DNA of 64,000 nt from Vanilla planifolia. Lineage: Eukaryota; Streptophyta; Magnoliopsida; Asparagales; Orchidaceae. The DNA lies in the NCBI GenBank assembly GCA_023846275.1, contig CM043869.1, positions 15,657,501 to 15,721,500 on the forward strand, written 5' to 3'. A model generated the notes under the pieces. That model did not search any database and was not told where the DNA came from. It saw only the letters and a list, made by a program, of their open reading frames with translations. Below are positions 36,679 to 49,700 of this stretch, one piece after another (within the stretch, counting starts at the first letter, position 1; each line of letters begins with the position of its first letter). The translations under genes were made by a program, and so were the position numbers.

Positions 36679-39600
36679 CTACCACAGCAATTCTTAACAT
36701 CACTGCCCTCAAACGCCCTAAGTAACCAAAGTTATATAAGTCTCTGAGCAGTAGAACATTTCATCAAAGGCGAGGGTCTCCATTACTTCGTTGGGTGCGA
36801 CCTCGAGTTTCCTCAAACACTTCACGACGACAATGTTCTTGCAGAGCTCGAGCAACCGAAGTACAGCTCCTCCTGAAGTGTTTGGTGGAACTCCGGGTGC
36901 CACTCAGCACAAACTAAGTAGTACGAAAGTGGTAGATATGAATTACAGAATTGAATATATATATACATATATATAAATATGGTTGAAGTCGTTAGAAAAC
37001 GTATTAAGTAGAGTGATTATCTTTTTATACTCTTAAAACTGGAACTAAGAACAGTCCACATGGCCCATGCGAATTAAACTAATGGGGATTGTGTATTTTT
37101 TAGGAGAGATCACCCATAAAATGTTTCGCTCATAGGCATTTCTTCAAAGAAATTCTTAATGGACGAGCTTGGATGTAATGACGGAGAGACCGCAGTAACC
37201 AAAACATTTAAGTTTAGATGAATGTCCAATAATTAAAACATTTAAGTTTATAAGGTGGATCTGACAATCTACTAACATTTGAGTACTATATATGTTACAA
37301 CTTGTTATGCAAACTAATGTTATTCCCATTTTGCAGTCACCACATTCGAGAAGAATATTGCCTTTCTGGGACATTAATTTGCATAAACATAATTGCAGTT
37401 GAAGCATTTGCATGGAGATTTTGAAGCTTGCTTTCTGAAATAAGTAAAACTCACACCAAGCTCTTCATCGTTTGTTTGAGACAAGGTCAGTTTTGAATAA
37501 TCCAAGCATTTTCATGAACTATTGGCCCTGGGATAGTCTATTTGACCAACATGACAATTTCAATATCTAGTACCACTTCTCACATATGTATTATAACAAC
37601 TTTCAACTTATTCTTGTTTTTGTGGTAATTTTTCTTTATTTTTATGTGTATGATTTTTTCTCTCTCACTTTATGTCTATCTTTTGCAACACATATTATGA
37701 TATTCTTCCAATTTTATTTTATGTTTTTATTTAAATTACCTCACTTAAAGTTTTTAAAGCTTATTTTTTCTCAAAATATACATCCACAAAGTTATACCAT
37801 ATATTAGATTTAAATAAAGTTTACAGTAGAATTAATATTATGAAATTATTTTCATATATATACAAAGTTAGACAAACTTAAAAAATCTTGTGTAGAAAAT
37901 CTTTTTATATACTATTTCCCTTAATAGAAAAAAATTTAATTTGGAAATTTATTTATCTATTTCCTTTTGAAAATATTTACCATCCAACTTTTTCCCTGAA
38001 ATATGATAATCCAAATTGTCATAAAAATTATTGTGGAATTAAAATCATATCGAATTTTTCATAGAAAAAATTAGTGTTCTCTTGCAAATATAGTCGATAT
38101 CAACTAAGATTAAAAATATTTTCAACTACAACAATTATATCATAATATAACTCTTAATATTATAGTATCATCACATTCATCTATTGGTGCCAATCTAATA
38201 CATAAGATCTAAAACAAAATAAAAAAAATTGTTTATTTTATTGGTTTCTGTGTAATTTATCATTTTGCTTTATATTTTCATAAGCTAAAAAAATAGGTTG
38301 AGTTAACCGTCAAAGGTTTAGTTTACAATCTAGTTATGTATGCAAACTGACATAATTTTTGGAACATGCATATGTTGGGTTAGGATCATTGCAACTACGT
38401 GAAACAATTAAAAAGTATCAAAATAATCATGTGTGTGAGATACAATTTTTTTTTAAAATGTTTTTATGTTATTTATCTTGTTTTTGTAATTTAGTGGCAT
38501 CTTAATCCTTTTTTAATTTCATTGGTTCTAAAACATAACTATTATGTTAGTATGATGGGTCACTTTTCTTATTCTCCAATTGTTCGAATTTGAAAGCCTT
38601 CTTTTTTGAGATATACCTTCTACAAGTCTTCTTGTCAATTCAAAACGATCAAGACATCATTCCATTTTTTAATGATGTTTTGAACCATGTTACCACATTT
38701 TGTTTATCATTGCACCAAATTATTTTTCAAAACAAATTTAAAATTCTCAAAAATTTTATAAAATTTCTCGCTATTTCCATGCCAATGTTTACTAAGAAAT
38801 TCATATGCAAACATTTGATGCCATATGAGAAAAATTGTAAATATTATGAAACAAAATATGAAGAGTTCATTGCTCACAAGTTAACATACAAGTCAAAAAT
38901 CAAGCATCACATAAGTATTATTTTGAAATTTAGGCAATTCTTAAATGCTAAGGCTACTCACTTGAATTTTATCAACCATTAAAAATATTTACCATAAGGT
39001 TCCTAGTTACATTCCTTGAATTCAATGTAGTTGTTAAGCCTAAGAATTAGATTCTTGCTAGTGCATCTTCCCATGAAACTTTACCAAGTTCAATGCTTCT
39101 ATCTCTCCTTATTTTCTCTTTCTAAAATGTCTCAATTAAAAAACTACAATTTTGGATTTCTATAAGTCAGATTGTAAAATTCTTTCAAATTTCTTGCTCA
39201 ATTAACTCTCCCTTTCTCAATTCCATCCAAGCAAAGCTAAAATTCCTACCCAAAACCAAAATTCCCTTTTTATAAGTTCTAATTTAGCTGTTCACATTTC
39301 GAACCATTCCTGATTGAATTATAACCAATTTTCTCTTCTCACCTTTCCAAAAGTCACTTAAGACTCCTAAAAGCTTTAATTGAATCATTCCTCTTCTAAA
39401 TCGCTCATTTTTTCACCCTTAGTTCCAATACTTTCACACGTTTTCCTTCACTAAGACCATTTTTTCCTCCGTCCATTAGGATTTAGAAATTAGGATTTAA
39501 ATAAATGACAATTAAAACTTTATAAAAAACTTATTTTAATAAAAAATGATCCTAAAAAATTGGCCAATAACTTTTAAATAAACTACTCATCAAAATGTAG

Positions 39601-40419
39601 TCTCCATAAAATTTTAATAATTTTTAAAATTGTTAAATATTTTTATTAATTTTCTACTTCTAAAATTCATACAAATAAGTTTTTACTGTAAGTATGGCAT
39701 TCTAGATAGTCAAATTTTCACAAAAATTATGTCGTTGGACTCCACAAAACTATACTACTTCCACATTTTTTCAAAATTTTGATATATTCAATAATTTAAT
39801 AACTTTTTCTCTTTTAAAATTTTTTTAACAATATTTTCATTAATTCCAGCCTTCTGTTTTGTGATTGACGAATTCAAAATTTCACTAAAATTGTATTATT
39901 GCATTCTTAATAATTTAATCTACATATTTTAATCTTTACTTCACGTTTTAGAACTCCTAACAGTTTTTCAAATGATGCACTCCTTTTCAAAAATAGTCAT
40001 AATTCATAAAAAATGAAATTCCTTATTTCTAATACTAATAATGCACTTATTCCCTTGTTTAGGCTCTCACAATCATCAATAAACATATTTTTTATAATTT
40101 TATTACTAATAATTATTAATTAAATAATACTTATACCTCCAAAATATTGCACAAATCCTTCCTTATGACTCCTTTCCTAGCACCTAATTGAAATAATGAT
40201 TGAGTTCCTCAAATGAGTAGATTTAAGCACCTTTTTTGAAGGTTAACAGAACACCAAAATAAAGGACTAAAAATTAAAAAGGGGCCTTGACTTTAGAAAT
40301 CTCAAAAAAAAGATTTTGTACCTAAATCTGACTAAAACTTCACCTCATTAACTAATTATTAGGTCAACAATAAAGGAAAAGAGTCATAATCAGTCTCTTG
40401 AACATCTTCAATACTCTTG
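36679..40419. repeat. Large duplicated block, copy 2, right part (pairs with 8011-11450)
   Basis: Collinear with copy 1, with many small indels. The longest open stretch (38590-38982, 130 codons) has a shorter, frame-shifted counterpart at 9568-9837 and no recognisable motif, so I do not call it a gene. An AT-repeat occurs at 36953-36975. Confidence 0.75.
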
Positions 40420-41510
40420 TGTTTTGCAATGATAAAAAGTTGACATTGGTGATTGATAGCAAGAGTGACAAAAATTTGATATTCAAGACACTTATAAGTG
40501 TTTCAAAACTAAACATAATTCTCAGTCATTCTATATGAATTAGATGAACCACATCTCTTTATTAGTTATATCCATGTGTTTAGTTCCATTGAACATATAA
40601 ATTTATAAAAACAAAATTCATATAATATCTCACATAAGGACATGTTTTTTAGGAAAATCATTTTTATGTGATTTGATTATAGACAAAGTTAAAAGGAAGA
40701 TACTAATGTACTCAAATTCAATGACTAATATATAAAGTCACACCTTGTAAGGCCATCTAAGTTAGTTCATCCTTATAAGTTATCATTGAAATTAAAGTCC
40801 ATTATTTCAAAGAAAGTTTTAGATTTAATCATCTTTAGAAAATGTTTTTGATAATAAATCTTTGTACCTTCTTTATGTCAAGGATGGATAAATTGACTAG
40901 CTTAAGGAGCACATTTCCTCGATTGCAACCAAATTATTAAAAGAATTTGCTGCCCTAAAGGTGATTTTTGGAAAATATGTCTCTTGTAGAAGATATATAG
41001 CATGCAATTAACTTTCTCTTGAGTTCATAGCTCTTAAATGAAACACATATAAGATAAATCCTATTAAATATGTTGAGCTTAAGAAACATATTGATAAACT
41101 TCTTTGGAAAGGAGTAGTTCAAATGAGTTTAAGCCCTATAATACTTATGCTTTTAACACTTAAGGAGGATGAAATATGTGTGTTGATAGAAAAGAAATCA
41201 ATTAGAGTACCACAAAATATAAATTTCTCATACCTTCACTCGATAGCTTGTTGAATCTAGTTTCTGGTATCAAAAACTTTTCAAAAGTAGTCTTATAAGA
41301 AGTTACCATCAAATTAGGACTAGACTTGGAGATGAATGAATGACAACTTTTAAAAGTCTAGAAGAATGACATAAATGGTTATTTAAGCACTTTACATTAT
41401 CAAATGCTCCTAATACTTTTATAAGATTAATTAATATGATCTTGAAACCGTTTATTTGAAGATTTCTTGTTGTTTATTTATATGATACCTTGATGATGTA
41501 GTAAAAATAT
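40420..41510 (+). pseudogene. Ty3/gypsy protease to RT remnant (chromovirus-like), copy 2
   Basis: Retropepsin-like LTLVIDSKSDKNLIFKTLIS (about 40437-40500); a decayed LLGRPW region (about 40640-40670); RT lead-in YKINPIKYVELKKHIDKLL (about 41047-41105), KGVVQMSLSP, LTLKEDEICVLIEKKSIR, then LSNAPNTFIRLINMILKPFI (about 41396-41458) and the damaged FDDI region (VVYLYDTL). Several frameshifts. Similarity to copy 1 stops within RT because copy 1 is truncated there. The matching integrase is at 60.9-61.9 kb. Confidence 0.75.
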
Positions 41511-42248
41511 TTGAAAGCTAAATTCAAGTCTATTAAGTTAACATATTTTAGATTAATATTTTATTTCCCTAATTAATTATTTTAATTTTTTATGAGTAAT
41601 TTATTTTAGTATAACTTAAATTAATTATTTAATATTAATAATTATATCTTTTTTTAGTTATTTTTTATACTTATTTCTACTTTAAATTAAAGTTCTTAAA
41701 TAATTTTTTTTAGAAAATTAATTTTATTAATAAGCCTTAAGTAGTTAAATCTAATTAATTCCTCTTCTCTTATTGAAAGTTTTTCAAGAAATGCATCTTT
41801 GTCATCTAGTTTAGTTGATCATAAGAAAAATTGGTAAATGATCATCCAAGGCTTTCACCAATGATCCCTTTAAGTACGTCATGCCCCTTAAAGCTTCCCT
41901 AGACTTGCATTCTCAAGCTTCCTTAAACAATTCCCATAAGAAGGTATTTATAACAATAAGAAGGAATGCTTCTAAAGCTAAGGCCTTTATCAGGGAATAA
42001 TATAGATAGATCTAAGTTTTACAAGCTTCATAAGGATCATAATAAAAAAACTTTAGATGTGAGATGGGCAATACAAATTATAATGAGAAACTTATAGATT
42101 AACTTACATATGTTAGGAAAAAAGAAAATCTAGAAGATAAATACCATAAACCCAAAAAGAAAAGACGCAAGAGATATTTGTCCTAGAAAATCTTAGGAGG
42201 TGAAATTTTACTCATGCTAAGATTATCCTTTGCGAAGGCTAGGCCCCA

Positions 42249-42258
42249 CCTTTTATAG
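42249..42258 (-). promoter_or_regulatory. TATA box, possible LTR promoter
   Basis: The minus strand reads CTATAAAAGGTGGGGCC, a strong TATA context with no host gene downstream. Confidence 0.4.
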
Positions 42259-42320
42259 AGAGCATAAGCACAAAATACAACTAAAAAATAAAAAAGAAAT
42301 TAAAAATACAAATTTATGTT

Positions 42321-42500
42321 CAAATTATATTACCAAATAACTTTCTAAAAGCTACTATTTTAGTTCCAAAAGTTTATTTCTAAAATTAGGGTCAAAATTG
42401 TTGCCAAATAGCTTTTTAAAAAACTATCATTTTGATCTAAAAGTTCTGCAATCAAATTTGTTACCAAACAACTTTATGAAAAATTACATTTTAGGTTTAG
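42321..42500. repeat. Three imperfect 60-72 bp tandem repeats
   Basis: Units begin near 42321, 42393 and 42453 with caaa(a/t)t(t)(g/a)tt(a/g)ccaaa, followed by aactttctaaaa-like and ctatcattttgatctaaaag-like parts. They lie just upstream (minus sense) of the TATA box at 42249-42258. Confidence 0.7.
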
Positions 42501-43525
42501 TGCCAGTTGGGTTTGTGGGTTGTCATGGTTCATATTTGGGTAGGTGTGTCACAAGTCAAGTCGATGGATTGAAACGACATTAGCAGATCCATTTCATTCA
42601 TAGGTCACATGAACCAATATGTTGTTGGGATAGAATAGAAAGTTGGTATGGTGTAAATGGATCCAAATGCATTTGTAGGTCATGTGAAGGTGTTACTTAC
42701 AGGTTGGCTTGGTAGGTTAACGTGGAGCTATGGATTTTGGTGTATTTGTAAGTCTCACAAACTCGTGTTCTGAAACGAACTCGAAAGACCCATTCATTGA
42801 TCCTTTTCAATAGGACACAATATGAGCAAGCCCTCATCAAGTTGGGTCAAGTCGACAACAATCGATGGAGGCTACGACAGATACTATAGTCGATGGGAAC
42901 AAGCATAATGGGCCCTGCTTTTGTCCTTTTTGTGTTCCCAATATGAATTTTGAATTTAGAATATAATTTTATGCTCTATCATGACTCTACACATGAAGAA
43001 TATATACTTTAATTTTTTTAAAAATGTCTGATTGGCTCTTAGGTGTCAAAAATCTTGATTGATATCCTCACCAACCTTTGAATGCAAAAATCTAAAAGTT
43101 GTAATAAAGAGGCTATTGAAGGAGGACTTCTTTTAATATTACGAAGTAAAATGGCCCAAAACTTGTACTGCTCCCAAGAATCAAAGGTTGCTAGCTACTG
43201 ATACCCCATCTCAAGCTAGTGAATATAATGAAGCATTATCATGAGTGTTCATAGATATCAAAAGGGTTCTAGTTAAGTGTATAGAGGTCAAGGGGAGGGG
43301 TTGGGTGGGGAGGAGAGGGGCTAAGATTGTGCTTATGCCTCAATCTTAACTCTAAATGCCTTCGAGAAGTCTATAGTAGTTGATCTTAAAGATCTATCTC
43401 AAATTAGCGAGCCTTAGGATACTGCCATCGCATCTTTATAATGATGGCCAATGTTGAGGAGTAGCAAATGTTAGTCTACATTAGCAACTCAACTCAATCT
43501 CTTTCTTTTTTATGCCCTCAATAAG

Positions 43526-43530
43526 ATTGG
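43526..43530. repeat. Target site duplication, left
   Basis: attgg; an identical attgg at 54192-54196 flanks the other end. Confidence 0.95.
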
Positions 43531-43900
43531 TGTTATACCCGGTAAAATTTTATGTATTTGATCTTTAATAAATTAATTGTGGCTTAGATGATTTCGAATC
43601 GACAGTAGGATGAGCCAGGAACTCAATTGTAGGCTATTGGAATTTCTGAAATCTTTTGGGAATTTTTCGGAGCACCGAGGAATTTTTAATTAATTTTCCC
43701 TATTTAATTGGATTTATTAGATTTTTTAGAAATTCGAAAATCTAATTAAATTAAACCGGAAATCGTTTTTTTTATCGCGCGTGAACCGGACCGGAACGGT
43801 TCAGCGGAGGCGGAGGCGATTCGCCGGGTGAGTTTGCGTGTGCGTTCTAATAAGCGGATCGGACGGTCGAGATCGGCGGGTGAGATCGAACCGGCTGATC

Positions 43901-44020
43901 GGGTGTTTACCGTGTCGATAGCGTGTCGACAGCGCGTATTGTGTGCTTACCGTGTGGATAGCGTGTCGACAGCGCGTATCGGGTGCTCACGTGTCGAAAA
44001 CGTGTCGAACGCGTAACGGG
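43901..44020 (+). repeat. Three 40-bp tandem repeats in U3, upstream of the TATA box
   Basis: 43901-43940, 43941-43980 and a more diverged 43981-44020; each contains cgtgtcgatagcgtgtcgac-like sequence and ends in gcgcgta or gcgtaa. They are CG-dense and end 20 bp before the TATA box, the position of LTR enhancers. The copy in the 3' LTR is 51499-51618. Confidence 0.85.
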
Positions 44021-44040
44021 TTCACCGTGTCGGCCCGGAG

Positions 44041-44048
44041 TATAAAAA
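44041..44048 (+). promoter_or_regulatory. TATA box of the 5' LTR
   Basis: TATAAAAA in the context cccggagtataaaaaccctc, about 510 bp into the LTR and downstream of the 40-bp repeats. Transcription would start ~25-30 bp later, giving U3 ~540 bp and a very long R-U5. Confidence 0.75.
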
Positions 44049-45508
44049 CCCTCGCGAAGCAGCGAATAGGGTTTTCGTTCGACGGCGATAGCGAGGAAAT
44101 TCCCGGCGTACGGCGCGTGATTCCGGCGGCCTGGCAAGGGGCTTTTTGTGCCCGGAGATCCACGAGACCGAGGAGAGTCGTTTGAGACCAAATTCGTTCG
44201 GCGAGGAGCTGCGGCGAGCTGCGGACGAGCTTCACCGTCGCCGGCGTCTTCGAGGTAGGAATTTCAGATATTTAAATTAGATAATTAGCAAATTGAAGCA
44301 TGTATTAGTTTGCAAATCTCTATCTAAGCATGCGAATGTGATTTTTGAAGCTAATCGTACAATTATCGAAAATTGCATGTTAGGGTTTTCGAGACGTTAA
44401 TTTGTTTCGCCGAAATTGGAAAATTACCAAGCATGAGGATTTAAATATGCCACTTTATTCATGTTAATATGATTGTATAATGCTAGAACTATAATTTCGT
44501 GAATTGTCAACATGAGGAGTAGACGAAACTGCTCGGCGGAAAACTTGATTTAAACCTTAGGAAATTAGCGACATTATTGGAACATTAGGATAGTACGAAC
44601 ATGTTCTCCTTGTACGCAGTCGCCGGAAATCGACGGAATGATCGTATTGGTCGGCTATTGCGGCGGCTAGGGTTTTCGCGGACGACGGGCGAAGGAAGGA
44701 GACGAATTAAGGATTAATTAGGGATTAGTTGAATTATTAAGAGAATAATAATAATATTAATCATTAATATTATATATAAGCGTCGGCTGAATTTCGGATT
44801 AATAACTGACCGGCGGGGTTTGGTTCAGCATGAAAGCCCGAACCGGTGGCAAGATGCGATTCAGGGGATTCGGCGCGGTATAGTGAATAGCAAAATTTTA
44901 AATTCGGGGAATTATTCCGAATTTTGGAAAAAAAATGGATAAAATGCAAAATTTGATATTTCAAATTTAGGAAAAACTCGATAATTGAGTTTTAGGAATT
45001 ATATACATTTAGGAAATTCAAGGAAAATCAGAAAACTTGGAAATGAGAAATTTCGAAAATTCTAGAGATCAGTGGGTAAAGAACAAATTTCCTGAAGTGG
45101 GGAAAAATGTTATCACTGATGACAGTACAGCTGGAAACAGTCAGACAAAGGTATGGTACACGGATGCTACCAGAACAGTCAGTAATTGACAATTGTGTTG
45201 CTTGATGGCAACGGCATGGATTGAGTCAGTTTATTCAGTATTGGCATATTTCATGGATTGGCATATTGGACCGGACTACTATAGACCCTATATGATGTTT
45301 TAGGGTAGTTGTGGTAGGTAACTGTGCGGTTCGGACTTAGCTTCCACAGTATACATGTAGACTGGTATACGCCTTGTTGTACCTGGACACATGTTGCCGA
45401 ATCTTGGAGTTAGAGATTGGCAATGACTGTAGGGGCGTGAGCTTCTATGGAAGTTGTTGGTAGAGGACTCCTTGGGACGGTGGCTGAGTCAATCTCTCCT
45501 GGTCCATG

Positions 45509-45618
45509 TGTGTAGGCCTGCGCGCCTGAGGGTGGCAGGGGTGTCTCGCAGTGGCTAGCCAAGTGTGTAGGCCTGCGCGCCTTAGGGTGGCAGGGGTGTC
45601 TCACGTTGGCTAGAGATT
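45509..45618 (+). repeat. 55-bp tandem pair in the LTR
   Basis: tgtgtaggcctgcgcgcc, then gagggtggcaggggtgtctc, repeated once 55 bp later with a few substitutions. The same pair is at 53108-53217 in the 3' LTR. Confidence 0.85.
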
Positions 45619-46526
45619 ATGTGACTGGATCTGTCTGTAGTCTCCAGGAGATTGATTGACGAGAGACACTGCGGTGTCGGGTGCTTAGGCGCCATGCGTG
45701 TTTCGAGATGGGCGTTCCCACTGGCACGTTGCCTGGTAGCCCAGAGGAGAGCTACTCTGGTGTGACTGGGGTGGCTGTGGTTGGTCGGAGTCTGGGACTG
45801 AGAGTGCCTATCCACCGTACATTGTTATGCTGTATTCCTGTATTTTTGCTATTATCCTTCTCTTGCATGTGAGTTTTACTAGCTGACTTTCCTACTGGGC
45901 GTAGCTCATTCCTGTATTATATATTTTCAGTGGCTCGGCAGACTTGACGCTACCGGATTAGGTGGGATCGTGGTCAGCAGGCTTGTGAAGGATTTCTGAT
46001 TGGTGATTGTCTGAGATATTCTGGTTAGATGATTGTTGCTGTTGGATGTATTTAATGAGATTGTTACTCTCATATGTCATGTAATATGTGAGGGTAATTC
46101 TGACTTATGTCTGGTTGGATAATATTACACTTGTTGGACTTGGATCTTATTCTTGTGATGTAGTTTCATTCACTGTTTTATTTTATTGTCTTGGAGTATG
46201 GTGTGTGGAGTGCCATATTTTATTGTGGATGTTATATATCTTTTTGTTTGATGGTGAGGTCATTACATGACTATGGAACTTAACCGTGGGGGTTCAGACT
46301 TCTATTAGATCGGTTCTCCTACCGGTATGGGTTAGGAGTATTGGGTCTAGTAGGAGTAACATTGCGCGAGTCCATCTGTTAATTCAGGAGTCATGAACCT
46401 GATTTGACGGTGTACCCGGGAGATGGGATCCACATTGTTAAGGAAAGTAGGTGTGTAATGATGTGTTATATCCTATGTTTTCGTAGGCTACTCAGGTTGG
46501 TATGGGACGATCTGAGCTGTCTATAT

Positions 46527-46553
46527 AAAAAAAAAAAAAAAAAAAAAAAAAAA
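46527..46553 (+). repeat. 27-A homopolymer in the 5' LTR
   Basis: Uninterrupted A-run 40 bp before the LTR end; 26 A at the matching place in the 3' LTR (54126-54151). Confidence 0.95.
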
Positions 46554-46597
46554 TGTATGCCAAAAATCAGCCTAGGAAAAATGGGGTGTAACAGTAG

Positions 46598-46610
46598 TGG
46601 TATCAGAGCC
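46598..46610 (+). other. Primer binding site (initiator Met-tRNA)
   Basis: TGGTATCAGAGCC four bases after the 5' LTR. Confidence 0.9.
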
Positions 46611-46752
46611 CTAGGTGAGGATAACGGGGCTAGACGTGCATAGGGGTTTAACCCAAGGTGGGGAGAACTGTTGATTCTTTTGTATACTATAGTAGTCCAT
46701 ATGCCAATTGCCAAATGACGACTCTAATGCCAGATTAATTGTTTTTGACAGT

Positions 46753-49700
46753 ATGGCTGGTACCAGGAGACTTTCCGCTCGTGGAGCAGCTAGAGGCAGA
46801 CCGGTATCTACTACTCCTACCCCGGAGACGATCCCAGCATTGCCAGTTGAGCCAGCCGTGGATCGTTGGATCGATGCCTTCATGCGGTTGCGTCCGCGGA
46901 GCTTCAGTGGGTCGGCTGACCCAGTGGTGGCAGATGACTGGATGGCTCATATGCTTGAGCTATTTGATGCCTTGGGATGTCCATTCGGCAGGAGGGTAGT
47001 GCTTGCTGCTCTAGTGTTGGAGGGAGAGGCTGCTACCTGGTGGAGAGGCCAGCGGCGCGCTATGTTTGGGGAGGCCCAGAACAGTGAGATAGCATGGGAT
47101 GACTTTGTTGAGGCATTCAGGGAGTGCTACATTCCGGCCTCTGCCATGGCTCAGTTCAGGAGGGAACTTATACACCTCAGGCAGGGCCAGATGTCAGTGA
47201 ACGATTACTTATCGAGGTTCACTTATCTGGCGAGGTACGCCGTAGAGCTGGTGCCTTCTGAGGAACGCAGATGTGAGATGTTCCTGGAGGGACTTCGTCC
47301 TATGCTGCAGCGCCAGCTAGTTGTGAGTCGGTTTGCCAGGTTTCGTGACTTGGTGGAGGCTGCGAGATCCGTTGAGCTTATTGATATCCGGATGGAGGCC
47401 CAGAGAGAGACTCATAACAAGAGGAAGGAATTCAGAAATATCCAACAAAACAAAAAGGGCAAGAGACACAGAGATCACAGTGGTACTCAGGGGGTCGTGG
47501 TCCGGCCACGACCTATTTCTGAGAGACCAGTGCAGCAGACAGGTACCCGGACTGGGGGGATTATCTGCTACCATTGTCGACAGCCCGGACACAAGAAGTG
47601 CGACTGCCCAGAGTTGAAGAAACAGAGGATCACGGGACCGGTTGGTTCATCTGGGGGACAGCCCAGGGTATTTGCACTGACTCGGCAGCAGGCTTCAGAG
47701 TCACCAGAAGTGATCACAGGTATGCTTCATTTTGGCAACGTGCAGTGCATGACTTTGTTTGATACTGGTGCATCTCATTCTTTTGTTGCTGAGAGGATCT
47801 GGAATCAGATATCAGGATCCAAGGGTTACTTGAAGGAACCCTTACTGGTTAGACTTCCTGATGGGAAAGAGATTCCCACTGTTCAGAAGATTGACGGATC
47901 TATTCTGATTAGTGGACACGAATTCGTGACAGAGTTGATATGTGTGCCACTAGCAGAGTTCGACATCATTTTGGGGATGGATTGGTTGTGCCACCATGCA
48001 GTGGTTCTGGATTGTTGGGAGAAGAAGGTCAGGATCAGAGTGCCTGGTTCGGGGGATGTGATATACTTTGGTCTGAACAGGCAGATTCCCCTGATCTCAG
48101 TTCTTCAGGCTGGAAGGTTAGTAAGTAAGGGTTGTACTGGTTGGTTGGCATATGTGACCGATAGCCAAGCCACCACTACCCCTATGTCAGATATTCCAGT
48201 GGTGAGAGACTTTCCTATGGTTTTTCCAGAGGAGTTGCCTGGATTTCCACCAGCTAGGGAAGTGGAGTTTTCAATTGATTTGGAGGCAGGAGTAGCTCCT
48301 ATTGCTAGAGCTCCTTACAGGATGGCTCCAGCCGAGCTAGCAGAGTTGAAGACTCAGTTACAGGACTTATTAGACAAGGGACTCATACGCCCCAGTTGTT
48401 CACCTTGGGGTGCCCCTGTCTTATTTGTCAAGAAGAAAGATGGTAGTATGAGGCTGTGTGTAGATTATAGGGAATTGAATAAGGTTACTATTCGTAACCG
48501 ATACCCTTTACCACGCATCGATGATTTGCTGGATCAACTTCAGGGAGCAACTGTGTTCTCCAAGATTGACTTACGCTCGGGTTATCACCAGATCCGGATT
48601 AGAGATTCTGATGTACCCAAGACAGCATTCCGTACTAGATACGGACATTACGAGTTCACAGTGTTGCCTTTTGGATTGACTAATGCTCCAGCAGTATTTA
48701 TGAACCTGATGCATCGAGTTTTTCATGCCTTTCTGGATCGGTTTGTGATCATCTTTATAGATGATATATTGATTTATTCCAGAGATAGGGATACTCATGC
48801 AGATCAGTTGAGGACTGTGCTTACAATGTTGCGGGAGAATGAGCTGTATGCAAAATTCTCCAAGTGTTCTTTTTGGCTGGACTCAGTAGCATTCTTAGGA
48901 CACATTGTCAGTGCGGAGGGCGTGGCTGTTGATCCTAACAAGATACGAGCTATTATTGATTGGAAACGGCCATCTTCTGTCACTGAGATCCGGAGTTTCC
49001 TTGGTTTGGCTGGATACTATAGGAAATTTGTTCCTCACTTTTCTAGACTGGCTGCTCCACTAACCCAGTTGACCCGGAAGGGAAAATCTTTTGAGTGGAC
49101 AGAGAGTTGTGAGAACAGTTTCCTAGAGCTGAAGCAGAGGCTTAGCACCGCTCCAGTATTGATGTTACCCACACAGGAGAAGTCGTATCAGATGTACACT
49201 GATGCTTCACATATAGGTTTGGGAGCCGTACTGATGCAGGATAACAGAGTTATAGCATATGCTTCGAGGCAACTGAAGGATCATGAGAAGAATTATCCCA
49301 CTCATGATTTGGAGTTAGCTGCTGTCATTTTTGCCTTGAAGATATGGAGACATTATTTGTACGGAGTTCCTGTAGATTGCTTCTCTGACCACAAGAGTCT
49401 TAAGTATCTGTTCACTCAGAAGGAACTGAACTTGAGGCAGAGGAGGTGGTTGGAACTGATAAAGGATTACGAGCTGACAATAAACTACTGCGAGGGGAAG
49501 GCTAATCCAGTGGCTGATGCCTTGAGCAGACACGCAGTCGTGCATAATATGTTAGTCTGTGACTCTATACCAGACTTGGATTGGAATGTTGAAAGATGTC
49601 AGGAACAGTTGTCTATTCAGAGACTGGTTCACAGACTCAGCTCATTGACTATTCGGGCTGACTGGTTATCTGAGATGCGTGACCTTCAGCTTTGTGATGA

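Larger units (their letters stand above)
41511..43530. other. Intergenic with an LTR-like segment
   Basis: 41.5-41.75 kb is low-complexity AT. Between about 41.9 and 42.95 kb the minus strand looks like an LTR: a TATA box (42249-42258) preceded by internal tandem repeats and a GC-richer stretch. No partner LTR was found. 43.0-43.53 kb shows no gene; the Tekay element interrupts it at 43531. Confidence 0.4.
43531..46593 (+). repeat. 5' LTR of the Tekay-type element
   Basis: 3,063 bp, TGTTATACCC...GTGTAACA. It contains three 40-bp tandem repeats (43901-44020), a TATA box (44041), a 55-bp tandem pair (45509-45618) and a run of 27 A (46527-46553) close to the end. Differences from the 3' LTR: A/G at 43819, C/T at 44055, C/T at 44677, one T fewer near 45203, one A more in the A-run. 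Confidence 0.96.

Noticed and set aside
38590..38982. 130-codon open stretch as a possible gene
   Set aside because: The counterpart at 9568-9837 is frame-shifted and shorter, there is no motif, and both strands are about equally open.
43828..46270. Many 60-94-codon open stretches in the Tekay LTRs
   Set aside because: They are repeated identically in both LTRs, overlap on both strands, and arise from high GC content; no domain.
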